Shown: piece by piece, positions 36,517-45,304 of the stretch | How the letters are laid out: every line of letters starts with the position of its first letter | How positions within the stretch are numbered: position 1 is the first letter of the stretch | Origin: Arcobacter sp. F2176 | GTDB lineage: Bacteria > Campylobacterota > Campylobacteria > Campylobacterales > Arcobacteraceae | Reading direction: 5' to 3' | Length of the DNA stretch: 64,000 nucleotides | Assembly (NCBI RefSeq): GCF_004116465.1 | Contig: NZ_PDJV01000005.1 | Location: forward strand, 1 to 64,000 | Notes under the pieces: generated by a model | What the model saw: only the letters and a program-made list of their open reading frames with translations | What the model was told of the DNA's origin: nothing | Databases searched by the model: none | Made by a program: the position numbers and the translations under genes

Positions 36517-37446
36517 ATGAAAGTTGTAATTTTAGATAGATCTACTTTAGGTTCAGATATGGACTTAAGTGTTTTAAATCAATTTGGGGAACTCGTTTGC
36601 TACGATTACACAAATGAAGAAGAAACAATAGCACGATTGAAGGATTGTGATATTGCAATTACCAATAAAGTTCTTATAACAAAAGAAGTTATTGATGCTA
36701 CTGAGTTAAAATTGATTTGCATAAGTGCAACTGGTATGAATAATGTTGATGTAGAGTACGCTAAACATAAAGGTATAGAAGTTAAAAATGTAGCTGGGTA
36801 TTCAACGTCAAGTGTTGCACAATTAACAATATCTTTTGCACTTAACTTTATACAAAAAATGGATTATTATTCTTCTTATGTAAAAGATGGTAATTGGCAT
36901 AAATCAAAGATTTTTACTCATATAGATAACCCATTCATGGAACTTGATGGAAAAACTTGGGGAGTTATTGGTTTAGGAAATATTGGTGAAAAAGTCGCAC
37001 AGATTGCAAGTGCATTTGGCTGTAACATAAAATATTACTCAACTTCTGGTATGAATTATAATGCGAATTATGATGCAACTAATCTCACAACATTAATATC
37101 AGAATCAGATATTATTTCAATTCACTCACCATTAAATGAAAAAACAAAAGATTTGTTAAACTATGAAAACATGAAATTATTAAAAAATGATGCAATTGTT
37201 ATAAATGTTGCCCGTGGTGGAATAATAAATGAATATGACATAGTAAAAATATTAAAGGAAAAAAATATTTACTTTGCAATAGATACGGTTACAACTGAAC
37301 CAATAGAAGAAGATTCTCCTCTTAATGAAGTTCTTGAAAATGATAATGTAATTATTACACCACATATTGCTTGGTCTTCTATTGAATCAAGAAAAAAACT
37401 TATAGAAGGTATTTATAATAATATAAAAGGATTTATTGATGAATAA
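36517..37446 (+). CDS. D-2-hydroxyacid dehydrogenase (hydroxypyruvate/glycerate type)
   Basis: A 309-residue NAD(P)-dependent oxidoreductase of the D-isomer-specific family. The dinucleotide motif is GVIGLGNIGEKVA near residue 149. The catalytic triad is Arg in NVARGGIINE, Glu in TEPIEEDSP and His in ITPHIAWSS. It interconverts a 2-oxo acid and a D-2-hydroxy acid such as glycerate or lactate; the specific acid is not evident. First gene of an operon with a Phd-like protein and a fumarate/succinate-type oxidoreductase. Expression is probably governed by the palindrome just upstream. Confidence 0.88.
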   Translation: MKVVILDRSTLGSDMDLSVLNQFGELVCYDYTNEEETIARLKDCDIAITNKVLITKEVIDATELKLICISATGMNNVDVEYAKHKGIEVKNVAGYSTSSVAQLTISFALNFIQKMDYYSSYVKDGNWHKSKIFTHIDNPFMELDGKTWGVIGLGNIGEKVAQIASAFGCNIKYYSTSGMNYNANYDATNLTTLISESDIISIHSPLNEKTKDLLNYENMKLLKNDAIVINVARGGIINEYDIVKILKEKNIYFAIDTVTTEPIEEDSPLNEVLENDNVIITPHIAWSSIESRKKLIEGIYNNIKGFIDE

Positions 37447-37858
37447 AGATACTTTAAAATCATTGTTACAATATAAGTCAAATGAAATGATTCCTTCAAC
37501 ACAATTAATAAGAAAAAGTAAACTAGTATTTGATTCTATACACAATGATAAGATAGAAAAAGCTGTTATATTAAGAGATGGGAAACCATCTTTTATTTTA
37601 ATGGACTTTAAAAAATATGAAGAAATTGTTAATTACTTTTTAAATAATAACATAAGTATTGATAATGAACTAGATATGTTAGAAGAAATCACAACTGTAA
37701 ATAAAGAGATAAATTTACCTAAAGAAGTTGATAAATCTTTTAATAAAGTAAAAGAAGAAAAAAAATCATCTCTGTTAGAAAAACTTGATAGCATTGAGGG
37801 AATAATAATCAACGATAAAACAGATGTACAAGAGAATTTAAAAGACTTTTGGGAATAA
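37439..37858 (+). CDS. Phd/YefM-like N-terminal domain protein
   Basis: A 139-residue protein. Residues about 12-65 (MIPSTQLIRKSKLVFDSI, then KAVILRDGKPSFILMDFKKYE) resemble the DNA-binding fold of Phd/YefM antitoxins. The C-terminal half is a charged, probably disordered or coiled segment. No toxin gene accompanies it. I chose the ATG at 37439, overlapping the previous stop, over a TTG three bases earlier. Lying between two metabolic genes, it could be a regulator of the operon, perhaps of the palindrome at 36480. That is inference. Confidence 0.6.
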   Translation: MNKDTLKSLLQYKSNEMIPSTQLIRKSKLVFDSIHNDKIEKAVILRDGKPSFILMDFKKYEEIVNYFLNNNISIDNELDMLEEITTVNKEINLPKEVDKSFNKVKEEKKSSLLEKLDSIEGIIINDKTDVQENLKDFWE

Positions 37859-37859
37859 C

Positions 37860-39449
37860 ATGTATGACGTAATAATTGTAGGTTCTGGTGGTGCTGGATT
37901 AAGTGCAGCATTAAGTGCTAAAGAAAAAACAAATAAAGTACTTGTTATATCAAAAACCTACCCTACTCACTCACAAACAGTTCAAGCACAAGGTGGAATA
38001 AATTGTGTTTTAGACTATGAAAATGATTCTATTTCTAATCATATAAATGATACTTACAAATCTTCAAAAGAATTAGGCAATATTAATACTATAAAAAAAA
38101 TGTGTGAAAGTGCTCAAAAAACTATAATTTGGTTAGATAAATTAGGAGTACCATTTTCAAGAGATAATAGTGGGAAAATAGCGCAAAGATATTTTGGTGG
38201 AACAAAGGCTAAAAGAACTTGTTATTCTTCTGATTATACTGGTCTTAAAATTATTCATACTTTATATGATAATTGTATTAAAAATAATATAGAATTTTTA
38301 AATGAACACACTTTAATTGATCTAATTATAAATGAAAATAAATACTTAGGAATAAACGTTTTTAATCTACTAAGTGGTGAAGTAATTGATTTATATTCCA
38401 AAACTCTTATAATTGCAACAGGAGGCTATGGGAATATATATTCAACCCATACAACAAATAGTGTCTCAACTACAGGTGATGGGCTTGCAATTGCTTTTAA
38501 ACATGGAATTAAACTATCAAATCTAGAATTCATACAATTTCACCCTACTGCACTTAAAGGTACTAATACTTTAATTAGTGAAAGTGCTAGAGCAGAAGGT
38601 GCTTTTTTGATTGATGATGAAGGAAATAGATTTGTCGATGAATTAACTACAAGAGATGAAGTGGCAAGAGCTATTAAGATAAAAATAGATAATGGGGAAA
38701 ATGTATATTTAGATATGCGACATATTAATGCTAATATAATAAAAGAGAAAATGCCCCAAGAACAAAAACTTATAAAAGATATTATGAATCTAGATGTTCA
38801 TAAGGATTTGATTCCTATTGTTCCTGCAGTGCATTATACAATGGGTGGCATTTTAACTGATGTTTCATGTGAAACATCAATAAAAGATATCTATGCCTGT
38901 GGAGAAGTCGCGCAGAATAATACACATGGTGCAAATAGACTAGGAGGAAATTCCCTATTAGAAATTATAACTTTTGGCAAAATAGCGGGAAATAATGCTG
39001 CTGAAATATCATTAAAAAAAGAGACAAATATTCCTAATAAAATAGAATTCAATGTAATAAATCTCATACTAGAAAAAAAGCTTGGAAAGTCTATTTATAA
39101 AATAAAAAATGATTTAAGTGAAGCAATGTTTAATTATGCAGGATTATATAGAACAAATAATGATTTAAAAAAACTTCATCTTTTGATTAAAAAATTTGAA
39201 GAAGAATATAAAAATACTGGAATAGAAAATAAAAGCAAAAAATATAATAAAAATATCGTTGATTATATTGAATTAGGTAATTTATTAATTTTATCAAAAC
39301 TTGTATGCCAATCTGCACTAAAAAGAAGAGAATCAAGAGGTTCACATTTTAGAAAAGACTATAAACAAATAAATAAAGAATATCAAAAGATATCAACTAT
39401 TCAAAATATTAAAGAGAGAGTTGAATATAAGCTTGAGGAAGCATTATGA
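37860..39449 (+). CDS. succinate dehydrogenase/fumarate reductase-type flavoprotein subunit
   Basis: A 529-residue FAD protein of the SdhA/FrdA/MfrA/NadB superfamily. Dinucleotide motif VGSGGAGLSAAL is near residue 7. THSQTVQAQGGIN near 37 has the His used for covalent FAD. SESARAEGAFL near 237 and VPAVHYTMGGI near 316 carry substrate/catalytic residues, with HGANRLGGNSLLE near 353. It is shorter than MfrA (about 610 residues), mostly at the C-terminus. An Fe-S subunit follows with an ATGA overlap, which argues against aspartate oxidase. The gene contains parS-like site D. Confidence 0.8.
   Translation: MYDVIIVGSGGAGLSAALSAKEKTNKVLVISKTYPTHSQTVQAQGGINCVLDYENDSISNHINDTYKSSKELGNINTIKKMCESAQKTIIWLDKLGVPFSRDNSGKIAQRYFGGTKAKRTCYSSDYTGLKIIHTLYDNCIKNNIEFLNEHTLIDLIINENKYLGINVFNLLSGEVIDLYSKTLIIATGGYGNIYSTHTTNSVSTTGDGLAIAFKHGIKLSNLEFIQFHPTALKGTNTLISESARAEGAFLIDDEGNRFVDELTTRDEVARAIKIKIDNGENVYLDMRHINANIIKEKMPQEQKLIKDIMNLDVHKDLIPIVPAVHYTMGGILTDVSCETSIKDIYACGEVAQNNTHGANRLGGNSLLEIITFGKIAGNNAAEISLKKETNIPNKIEFNVINLILEKKLGKSIYKIKNDLSEAMFNYAGLYRTNNDLKKLHLLIKKFEEEYKNTGIENKSKKYNKNIVDYIELGNLLILSKLVCQSALKRRESRGSHFRKDYKQINKEYQKISTIQNIKERVEYKLEEAL
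38861..38876. other. parS-like site D
   Basis: TGTTTCATGTGAAACA in the flavoprotein gene, again encoding Val-Ser-Cys-Glu-Thr. Identical to site C and reverse complementary to site A. Confidence 0.6.
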
Positions 39450-40186
39450 TAATAAGTATAAATAGAAGAAACGATAAAGAAAATTATATGAAACAATATA
39501 AAATTGATAAAGAGAATATTTCTACTCTTGAAGCCCTAGAATATATAAAAGAAAATATAGATTCTACCTTAACTTACAGAAGTGGATGTAAAAGTGGAAG
39601 TTGTGGTTCATGTAGTATTTTGGTAAATGATAAAGAAGTTTTAGCCTGTAAATGCAAATTAAATGATGATATCACAATAAAACCTCTAAAAAATGGCACT
39701 ATTATAAAGGATTTAGTTGTAGATTTAGAACAAACAGCAAAACTTTTATTTAAAAGTAAGGCATTTATTGAAAAATTTCAAGATATTAATATAAAAAAAG
39801 AAGATGAAGAACTAATAGATTTGCAAAGTACCTGTATTTTATGTCAAAGTTGTTATAGTACTTGTCCAGTATATAGTGTAAATAAGGACTTTCTAGGCCC
39901 ATTTGCCCTTACAAGAGTTCTCAGATATACAAATGACAAAAAAGAAGCTAATAACACAAAAAAACTCGATGCAATTCAAGTAAATGGAATCTGGGACTGT
40001 ACTTTATGTGGTAATTGTACGATTGCTTGTCCCCAATTTATAGATTCTAAAACTGATATTATGAATCTTAGAATGAAATCAGTACAAAATGGATATTCTG
40101 ATCCAACAATTCAAAGCAATGATTTTTTAAATGAGTTCAATAATTATAATGATTTCAATACTGGATTTAATCCAAATTCTTTTTAA
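39446..40186 (+). CDS. iron-sulfur subunit of the succinate/fumarate-type oxidoreductase
   Basis: A 246-residue protein with the SdhB/FrdB arrangement. The plant-type 2Fe-2S site is CKSGSCGSC then Cys 12 residues on (C-x4-C-x2-C-x11-C) near residue 50. Two cubane-type motifs follow, CILCQSCYSTCP near 130 and CTLCGNCTIACP near 184. Start ATG overlaps the flavoprotein stop. No membrane anchor (SdhC/D) or CCG-type SdhE/MfrE subunit follows. The next gene is convergent with no gap, so the electron acceptor is unknown. Confidence 0.82.
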   Translation: MIISINRRNDKENYMKQYKIDKENISTLEALEYIKENIDSTLTYRSGCKSGSCGSCSILVNDKEVLACKCKLNDDITIKPLKNGTIIKDLVVDLEQTAKLLFKSKAFIEKFQDINIKKEDEELIDLQSTCILCQSCYSTCPVYSVNKDFLGPFALTRVLRYTNDKKEANNTKKLDAIQVNGIWDCTLCGNCTIACPQFIDSKTDIMNLRMKSVQNGYSDPTIQSNDFLNEFNNYNDFNTGFNPNSF

Positions 40187-40450
40187 TTATTTATCTAAAG
40201 ATTTTTTTAAAACATCTCTAATATGAAAATAAGGATCATCTTTTAACTTATTTGCCATTATAATTTTATCTTGTAATTCTTTATTATTTTCATAATACAT
40301 TGCAATGGATTCTTCTAATATTTTACTCTTAGTTTTACCACTATTTATGCTTAATTCTGTCAAATAATCATTAGTCTTTCCATCAATCGACATTCCAATT
40401 TTTACACGGCCAATTTTTTGGATTGGTCTTCCTACTTTTCTTTTTTCCAT
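40187..40450 (-). CDS. ribbon-helix-helix-like small DNA-binding protein
   Basis: An 87-residue basic protein. Residues about 15-50 (VKIGMSIDGKTNDYLTELSINSGKTKSKILEESI) fit the ribbon-helix-helix pattern: one strand then two helices. The N-terminal KRKVGRPIQKIGR resembles an AT-hook-like GRP tail. It could autoregulate through the TAGATA repeats 20-60 bases upstream. No toxin partner is adjacent. It abuts the convergent Fe-S subunit gene with no spacing. Confidence 0.65.
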   Translation of the reverse strand: MEKRKVGRPIQKIGRVKIGMSIDGKTNDYLTELSINSGKTKSKILEESIAMYYENNKELQDKIIMANKLKDDPYFHIRDVLKKSLDK

Positions 40451-40474
40451 AATTTAAGCCCTAAATATAGTAAT

Positions 40475-40514
40475 TAGATAATTATAGCTAGATATATCTA
40501 AATATAACTAGACA
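40475..40514. promoter_or_regulatory. TAGATA repeats and palindrome upstream of the RHH gene
   Basis: Copies of TAGATA/TAGACA at 40475, 40489 and 40509, the middle one within the perfect 12-bp palindrome TAGATATATCTA (40489-40500). Repeats like this upstream of a ribbon-helix-helix gene are typical of autoregulatory operators. The AT-rich background weakens the case. Confidence 0.4.
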
Positions 40515-40571
40515 TAATTATAAATAGTATTTTTTTTAATTAAAATAAGAAAAAATATAAAATTCTTTTTC

Positions 40572-40877
40572 TTATTTATGAGTATATAAAAAAAGCTTAT
40601 TTAGAAGAAAAGATTCAACTATTTCATCAATACTTTTTTCGTTATTTGATATAAGAACTTTAATGTTTTCACTAAGAAAAGGCCAAATATATTCTTTATC
40701 ATTTAAAACAATTACATAATCAATCCATTCTATAACATCTTCTTTTCTATCAAAAAAATCACAAGAAATAATTTGCCCATCATTTAAAATCACATAAGCC
40801 CATGAATTATTTTCTTCAATACTTGAAATAATACATTCATGTCTATTATTAGAATCAGTAGGAATAAGTAGCGTCAT
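40572..40877 (-). CDS. hypothetical protein, 101 aa
   Basis: I do not recognise this acidic 101-residue protein. The order (MTLLIPTDSN, a strand-rich middle SWAYVILNDGQIISCDFF, then VIEWIDYVIV) is loosely like the NifX/NifB-type cofactor-binding fold, but the key motifs are not clear. It has a good SD (GAAAGGTT) and begins ten bases after the asnB stop, so it is probably the last gene of the AEC-asnB operon. Confidence 0.6.
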   Translation of the reverse strand: MTLLIPTDSNNRHECIISSIEENNSWAYVILNDGQIISCDFFDRKEDVIEWIDYVIVLNDKEYIWPFLSENIKVLISNNEKSIDEIVESFLLNKLFLYTHK

Positions 40878-40887
40878 TTATAACCTT

Positions 40888-42669
40888 TCAAATAAGATAA
40901 TTTTTATTAAACCAGTAAGAAAAAATATACAAAGACCAAAAATGTTGTTTGAATTTATTTTTTTTAGCAAGATTATAAATCATAATAACATAATCATCAT
41001 TGAATAAATTTGTTTCACGATTAACATTTAAAATAGTTTTTAATAAATCTTCACCATGACTATTAAAAATCCATTCATTGTAAGGAGAATTAAATCCTTT
41101 TTTGCTTCTGTTAATAATCTTTTCAGGAATATATTTATTAGCAATCTTTTTTAACAAATACTTATTAGTATCTCCAGTTTTTAATTTAGTATCAACACTG
41201 AATAAATAATCAACTAATCTGTAATCCAAAAATGGAGTTCTAACTTCAATAGAGTTAGACATTGATATTCTATCAACTTTAGAAAGTAATGATTGTCCTA
41301 ACCAAATTTTCAAATCAATATAACTCATCCAATCAACAGGGTCTTTTTTTGCTTTTTCTTGTTTAAAAGTAGGAAGTCGTTTAAATAAACGCTTTTTTTG
41401 TATAGTAGTATATATTTCACCAAAAGAGTTATAAATATTTTCATCGGTAACCACTCTTCGTAAATATTCACTCTCTTTAGTATTATTTTGCAAAGCAGAA
41501 ATGATATCTTTTAAAAAGCCATCTTGATCGTTTGATAAAGATTCTTTAAACTTATAGTATTTTAGAAACTTAGAATAATTATCATATCCTAAAAAAAGTT
41601 CATCACTACCCTCACCGCTTAAAACAACTTTTATTCCTTTTTTATTAATTAATTTAGTAAGACAATATAAAGGAAAAGCAGCACTATCAGCATGTGGTTC
41701 TTCTAAGGCATCAATAACTTCATCAAATACATCAATAAAATCATTTCTAGATACCTCTAAGGGATGATGTATAGAATTAATATCTTTAGATACTAAAGAA
41801 GCATAATCAAGCTCAGAATAGCTTTTATAATCACTATATCCAACAGAGAAAGTGTGAATACGCTTACTTGTTATATTTGTGTACAGAGCAGAGATAAGTG
41901 AACTATCAATTCCACCACTTAACAAACTCCCTACTTCCACATCGCCTACAAGTCTAGATTCAACACTATTAAATAAAAGCTCTTCAATATCATTTAAAGC
42001 TTGTTTTTCATCAACAACTTTTTTGTAAGTATTGATTTTATAATATTTTTTGATAAATAACTCATTATTAGACACAATCATATAAGAAGAGGCTTCTAAT
42101 TTATTAATATCATTATAAAAAGTTAAATCATTTAAAGAAACAAAATATTGTAAATACTGAGACAAAGCGACCTTGTTTAATTTTGGAGTAAAACCCAATA
42201 TTTTTATTATAGATTTAATAGAAGAAGAAAAGATAAATTTATTCTCTTTGAAGTAATAAAAAAACGGTTTTTTCCCATATCTATCTCTGGCACAAAAATA
42301 CTTCTCCTGCTTTAAATCAAAAATCACAAAAGAAAACATACCATTTAATTTATTTAAAAAATCAATACCATACTTTTGATATAACCTAATAATCACTTCA
42401 GTATCAGAGGATGTTTTACAAATAAGATTTTCAACTTTTATTAACTCTTTGTAATTATAAATTTCACCATTAAAAACAATCAAAATATCATCAAATATCA
42501 TAGGCTGATTGGCTTCATCATCAACATCAATAATAGACAATCTTGTATGACCAAATTGGTAATTCTTATGATTGAAAACCATAGAATAATCTGGCCCTCT
42601 ATTATTCATAATAGCTAAGGCTGAGTCAAAATTATTTGAAATAAAATTAGAACCTAATATTCCACACAT
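40888..42669 (-). CDS. asnB: asparagine synthase (glutamine-hydrolysing)
   Basis: A 593-residue amidotransferase. The nucleophile Cys2 is in MCGILG. The glutaminase domain (1-190) has NHGRGPD-like NNRGPDYS and FNGEIYNY. The synthetase domain has the PP-motif SLLSGGIDSSLIS near residue 249 and VLSGEGSDELFLGY near 345. It makes asparagine or an amidated surface sugar or peptide, as AsnB paralogues vary. It is one base downstream of the AEC carrier gene, suggesting cotranscription. Confidence 0.9.
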   Translation of the reverse strand: MCGILGSNFISNNFDSALAIMNNRGPDYSMVFNHKNYQFGHTRLSIIDVDDEANQPMIFDDILIVFNGEIYNYKELIKVENLICKTSSDTEVIIRLYQKYGIDFLNKLNGMFSFVIFDLKQEKYFCARDRYGKKPFFYYFKENKFIFSSSIKSIIKILGFTPKLNKVALSQYLQYFVSLNDLTFYNDINKLEASSYMIVSNNELFIKKYYKINTYKKVVDEKQALNDIEELLFNSVESRLVGDVEVGSLLSGGIDSSLISALYTNITSKRIHTFSVGYSDYKSYSELDYASLVSKDINSIHHPLEVSRNDFIDVFDEVIDALEEPHADSAAFPLYCLTKLINKKGIKVVLSGEGSDELFLGYDNYSKFLKYYKFKESLSNDQDGFLKDIISALQNNTKESEYLRRVVTDENIYNSFGEIYTTIQKKRLFKRLPTFKQEKAKKDPVDWMSYIDLKIWLGQSLLSKVDRISMSNSIEVRTPFLDYRLVDYLFSVDTKLKTGDTNKYLLKKIANKYIPEKIINRSKKGFNSPYNEWIFNSHGEDLLKTILNVNRETNLFNDDYVIMIYNLAKKNKFKQHFWSLYIFSYWFNKNYLI

Positions 42670-42670
42670 A

Positions 42671-43588
42671 TTATAATCCGAAGAAATAATTGATTAAAAG
42701 AATATAAGCATAAGTTAAAATCACAAATATAAGAGAACTAACTAGAACTGAAAAAGTTGCATCAATTGGCTTACATTTATATAAAGATGCAAGATTTACA
42801 TTATTAACAGCAAGGGGAACAAGTAATTCCATAAATATAATCGCACTAACCATAGCTGGTAAATCAAATAAAAAGATAACACAAAGACCAACAGAAGGTA
42901 AAATAAAGTGTTTAAATAAAGATATATTAAGTGCCAAATGCCAATTAGCCGATTTGATTTTAACGTCGGACATAAAGATTCCAAATATTACTAACTGCAT
43001 AACAATAGCTGTATATGCACCCATAGTAAAAAACTTCTCAAAATCTGCATTAATATGTAAATCATAATAATTAAATAGTATGGCAATAAAAGTAACATGA
43101 ATTGCAGGCATTTTAAAAATTGCTTTTAAAGAAGATTTTATATTAAATTTTTCACCTGTAAAAAAATAAACAGAAAATATATACATATAAAATACATTGA
43201 CAATATTGATAATAGAAGTATAAGGAACACTTTGTAAACCAAAAATAGCTATTCCTAATGGAATACCTAAATTACCAGTATTACCAACTAAAGATGAAGC
43301 CAAAAAAATAGATTTATTTTGAACATCTTTTTTAAAAAACTTCAAAGAATAAAAATATACAATAACTAAAACAAGTAAAAGAGATATTCCACTAACTACA
43401 GGTGTAAGAAGAAAATCTTTACTAATAGGAGCTCTAGTTAATCCCCAAAACACAAGTAAAGGCTGAAGAAAATATAAATTTAATAATACTAAAGTTCTTT
43501 CATTTACTTCACCTTTAAAAGATTTTTTAAAAACAAAACCAATTAAAATAAACAAATAAATAGTAGCAACTGAGATTAAAGCTTGAAT
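42671..43588 (-). CDS. AEC-family transporter
   Basis: Auxin-efflux-carrier family permease with about ten helices in two five-helix repeats. SLVGNTGNLGIPLGIAIFG near the middle is the broken-helix Asn/Pro motif. The first conventional start, TTG at 43555, leaves only half of helix 1. The frame continues upstream, and an ATT at 43588 is preceded by GAGGA at seven bases and completes helix 1 (ALISVATIYLFILIGFVF). I therefore favour this rare ATT start, giving 305 residues. Substrate unknown; family members carry organic anions or amino acids. Confidence 0.75.
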   Translation of the reverse strand: MQALISVATIYLFILIGFVFKKSFKGEVNERTLVLLNLYFLQPLLVFWGLTRAPISKDFLLTPVVSGISLLLVLVIVYFYSLKFFKKDVQNKSIFLASSLVGNTGNLGIPLGIAIFGLQSVPYTSIINIVNVFYMYIFSVYFFTGEKFNIKSSLKAIFKMPAIHVTFIAILFNYYDLHINADFEKFFTMGAYTAIVMQLVIFGIFMSDVKIKSANWHLALNISLFKHFILPSVGLCVIFLFDLPAMVSAIIFMELLVPLAVNNVNLASLYKCKPIDATFSVLVSSLIFVILTYAYILLINYFFGL

Positions 43589-43654
43589 GAAATGTTCCTC
43601 ATGATAATTTCTGAAATATTATCATAAGGTACATTAATTAAGAAAATTTAGAAA

Positions 43655-45235
43655 TTAAAGCATCATACCTTTTATCATAAAAAAGATAGTAGCAGATACA
43701 AATGCAGCAGCAGGAACAGTAATTATCCAAGCTGCAATAATTTTTTTAATTGCATCTCTTTTAACATATTTTATTCGTTTAGCTGATTTGAACTCTTTTC
43801 TCTCTAGTTTAACTTTTTCATCTTTTTCATCAATCAAATTGTATAATTCAACTATTCTTTTATAATCAATTTTTGACTTAGAATCTTTAGCAGCAAGTTG
43901 ATTTAACTCCAATTGATATTTATCAAGTTGATTTTTATCTTTTTTAAACTTACCTCTGATTTCTTTTAAGAATTTTTCTTCAGATGAATCTAACCATTCC
44001 CTTAAAAAACCAACTCCAAATACACCACCAACAGCAATATGAGTAGAAGAGACTGGAAGTCCTAGTTGAGAAGCAATAATAACAGTAATTGCAGCTGCCA
44101 TTGCAATAGAAAAAGCTCTTACTTGATCAAGCTCTGTAATTTCTGAACCAACTGTTTTTATAAGTCTAGGACCATAAAGTGCTAAACCAATAGCAATACC
44201 AATAGCACCAACAGCCATAACCCATAATGGAATACCAACTTTTGATGAAATTGTAGCATTCATTACAGCATCATTAATAGCAGCCAATGGACCAATAGCA
44301 TTTGCAACATCATTTGCACCATGGGCAAAAGATAATAAAGCAGCAGCAAAAATCAAAGGAATATTAAACAAACTATTTACACTTATTCTATTATCTGTTA
44401 ATTTTAATGATTTTTTTGCAATCAAAGGTTTAACAAGAATAAAAACAACAATTGAAATAATAAGACCAAGAATTAAAGCAGTAACAAAATCTACTTTAAT
44501 AAGATGTTTTAAACCTTTTAAAATAATATATGTAGAAAAAGCCCATGTCATAAAGGCAATTAATAAAGGAACAAATTTCTTTGCTGAATCTAATTTCTCA
44601 TCTTTAAACATAATATTTTTTTTAATAAAATATAAAAACAGTGCAGCGATAACACCACCTAAAATCGGTGAAATAACCCAAGATGCGGCAATCTTACCCA
44701 TTGTTTCCCATGAAACAATGTCAAAACCAGCAGCTGCAATACCAGCACCCATAACTCCACCAACAATTGAGTGAGTAGTAGAAACAGGAGCACCAATTGA
44801 TGTCGCAAAATTAAGCCACAAAGCAGCAGATAATAAAGCAGCTGTCATAGCCCAAACAAAAATTTGTGGATTAGAGATTAGAGCTGGATTAATAATTCCT
44901 TTTTTTATAGTATTAACAACATCACCACCAGCAACTAAAGCACCCAGAGCTTCAAAAATAGCTGCAATAACAATAGCCCACATAAGTGTCATAGCTTTGG
45001 CACCAACAGCTGGCCCCACATTATTAGCAACATCATTTGCACCAATATTCATTGCCATGTAAGCACCAAATACAGCACCAATAATCAAAAAGCTGTTATT
45101 AGGTAGTTCCTCATGTGAAGAATAACTCCACAAAAATACAATAACTATAAACAATAATGCAAGAGAAAGTTTTGCAAAACTAGGAAGAGACTTGTCTCTT
45201 GCATCATCCATTTTTTTTATGGTATTAAAATCCAA
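43655..45235 (-). CDS. Pit-family inorganic phosphate transporter
   Basis: A 526-residue PHO4-family permease. The two diagnostic repeats are GANDVANNVGPAVGAKAMT near residue 65 and GANDVANAIGPLAAI near 305, each followed by STTHS/SSTHI motifs. About ten to twelve helices and a charged cytoplasmic loop at about 430-490 (KKDKNQLDKYQLEL) are present. TTG start behind AAGGAT. Transports metal-phosphate with protons or sodium. The upstream region has 11-bp-spaced repeats. The gene carries degenerate parS-like site E. Confidence 0.92.
   Translation of the reverse strand: MDFNTIKKMDDARDKSLPSFAKLSLALLFIVIVFLWSYSSHEELPNNSFLIIGAVFGAYMAMNIGANDVANNVGPAVGAKAMTLMWAIVIAAIFEALGALVAGGDVVNTIKKGIINPALISNPQIFVWAMTAALLSAALWLNFATSIGAPVSTTHSIVGGVMGAGIAAAGFDIVSWETMGKIAASWVISPILGGVIAALFLYFIKKNIMFKDEKLDSAKKFVPLLIAFMTWAFSTYIILKGLKHLIKVDFVTALILGLIISIVVFILVKPLIAKKSLKLTDNRISVNSLFNIPLIFAAALLSFAHGANDVANAIGPLAAINDAVMNATISSKVGIPLWVMAVGAIGIAIGLALYGPRLIKTVGSEITELDQVRAFSIAMAAAITVIIASQLGLPVSSTHIAVGGVFGVGFLREWLDSSEEKFLKEIRGKFKKDKNQLDKYQLELNQLAAKDSKSKIDYKRIVELYNLIDEKDEKVKLERKEFKSAKRIKYVKRDAIKKIIAAWIITVPAAAFVSATIFFMIKGMML
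44702..44717. other. parS-like site E (degenerate)
   Basis: TGTTTCCCATGAAACA in the Pit gene. It is two mismatches from the parS consensus and one from the variant at sites A, C and D. On the coding strand it reads Val-Ser-Trp-Glu-Thr. Confidence 0.35.
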
Positions 45236-45304
45236 AGATATCCTTTTGTAACCATTTTGTAATTTTTAGTAGTTAAAATATTACCCACTCTCTAGTTACA
45301 TAAA

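Noticed and set aside
37439-37858. Toxin-antitoxin system suggested by the Phd-like protein
   Set aside because: No Doc, RelE or other toxin gene is adjacent; the neighbours are metabolic enzymes in the same operon.
37860-39449. L-aspartate oxidase (NadB) identity
   Set aside because: Some motifs are NadB-like, but the overlapping Fe-S subunit and the flavinylation-type His favour the Sdh/Frd group.
41011-41026. Further parS-like half (TGTTTCACGATTAACA) in asnB
   Set aside because: Only the left arm matches; three mismatches in the right half, so not counted with the cluster.
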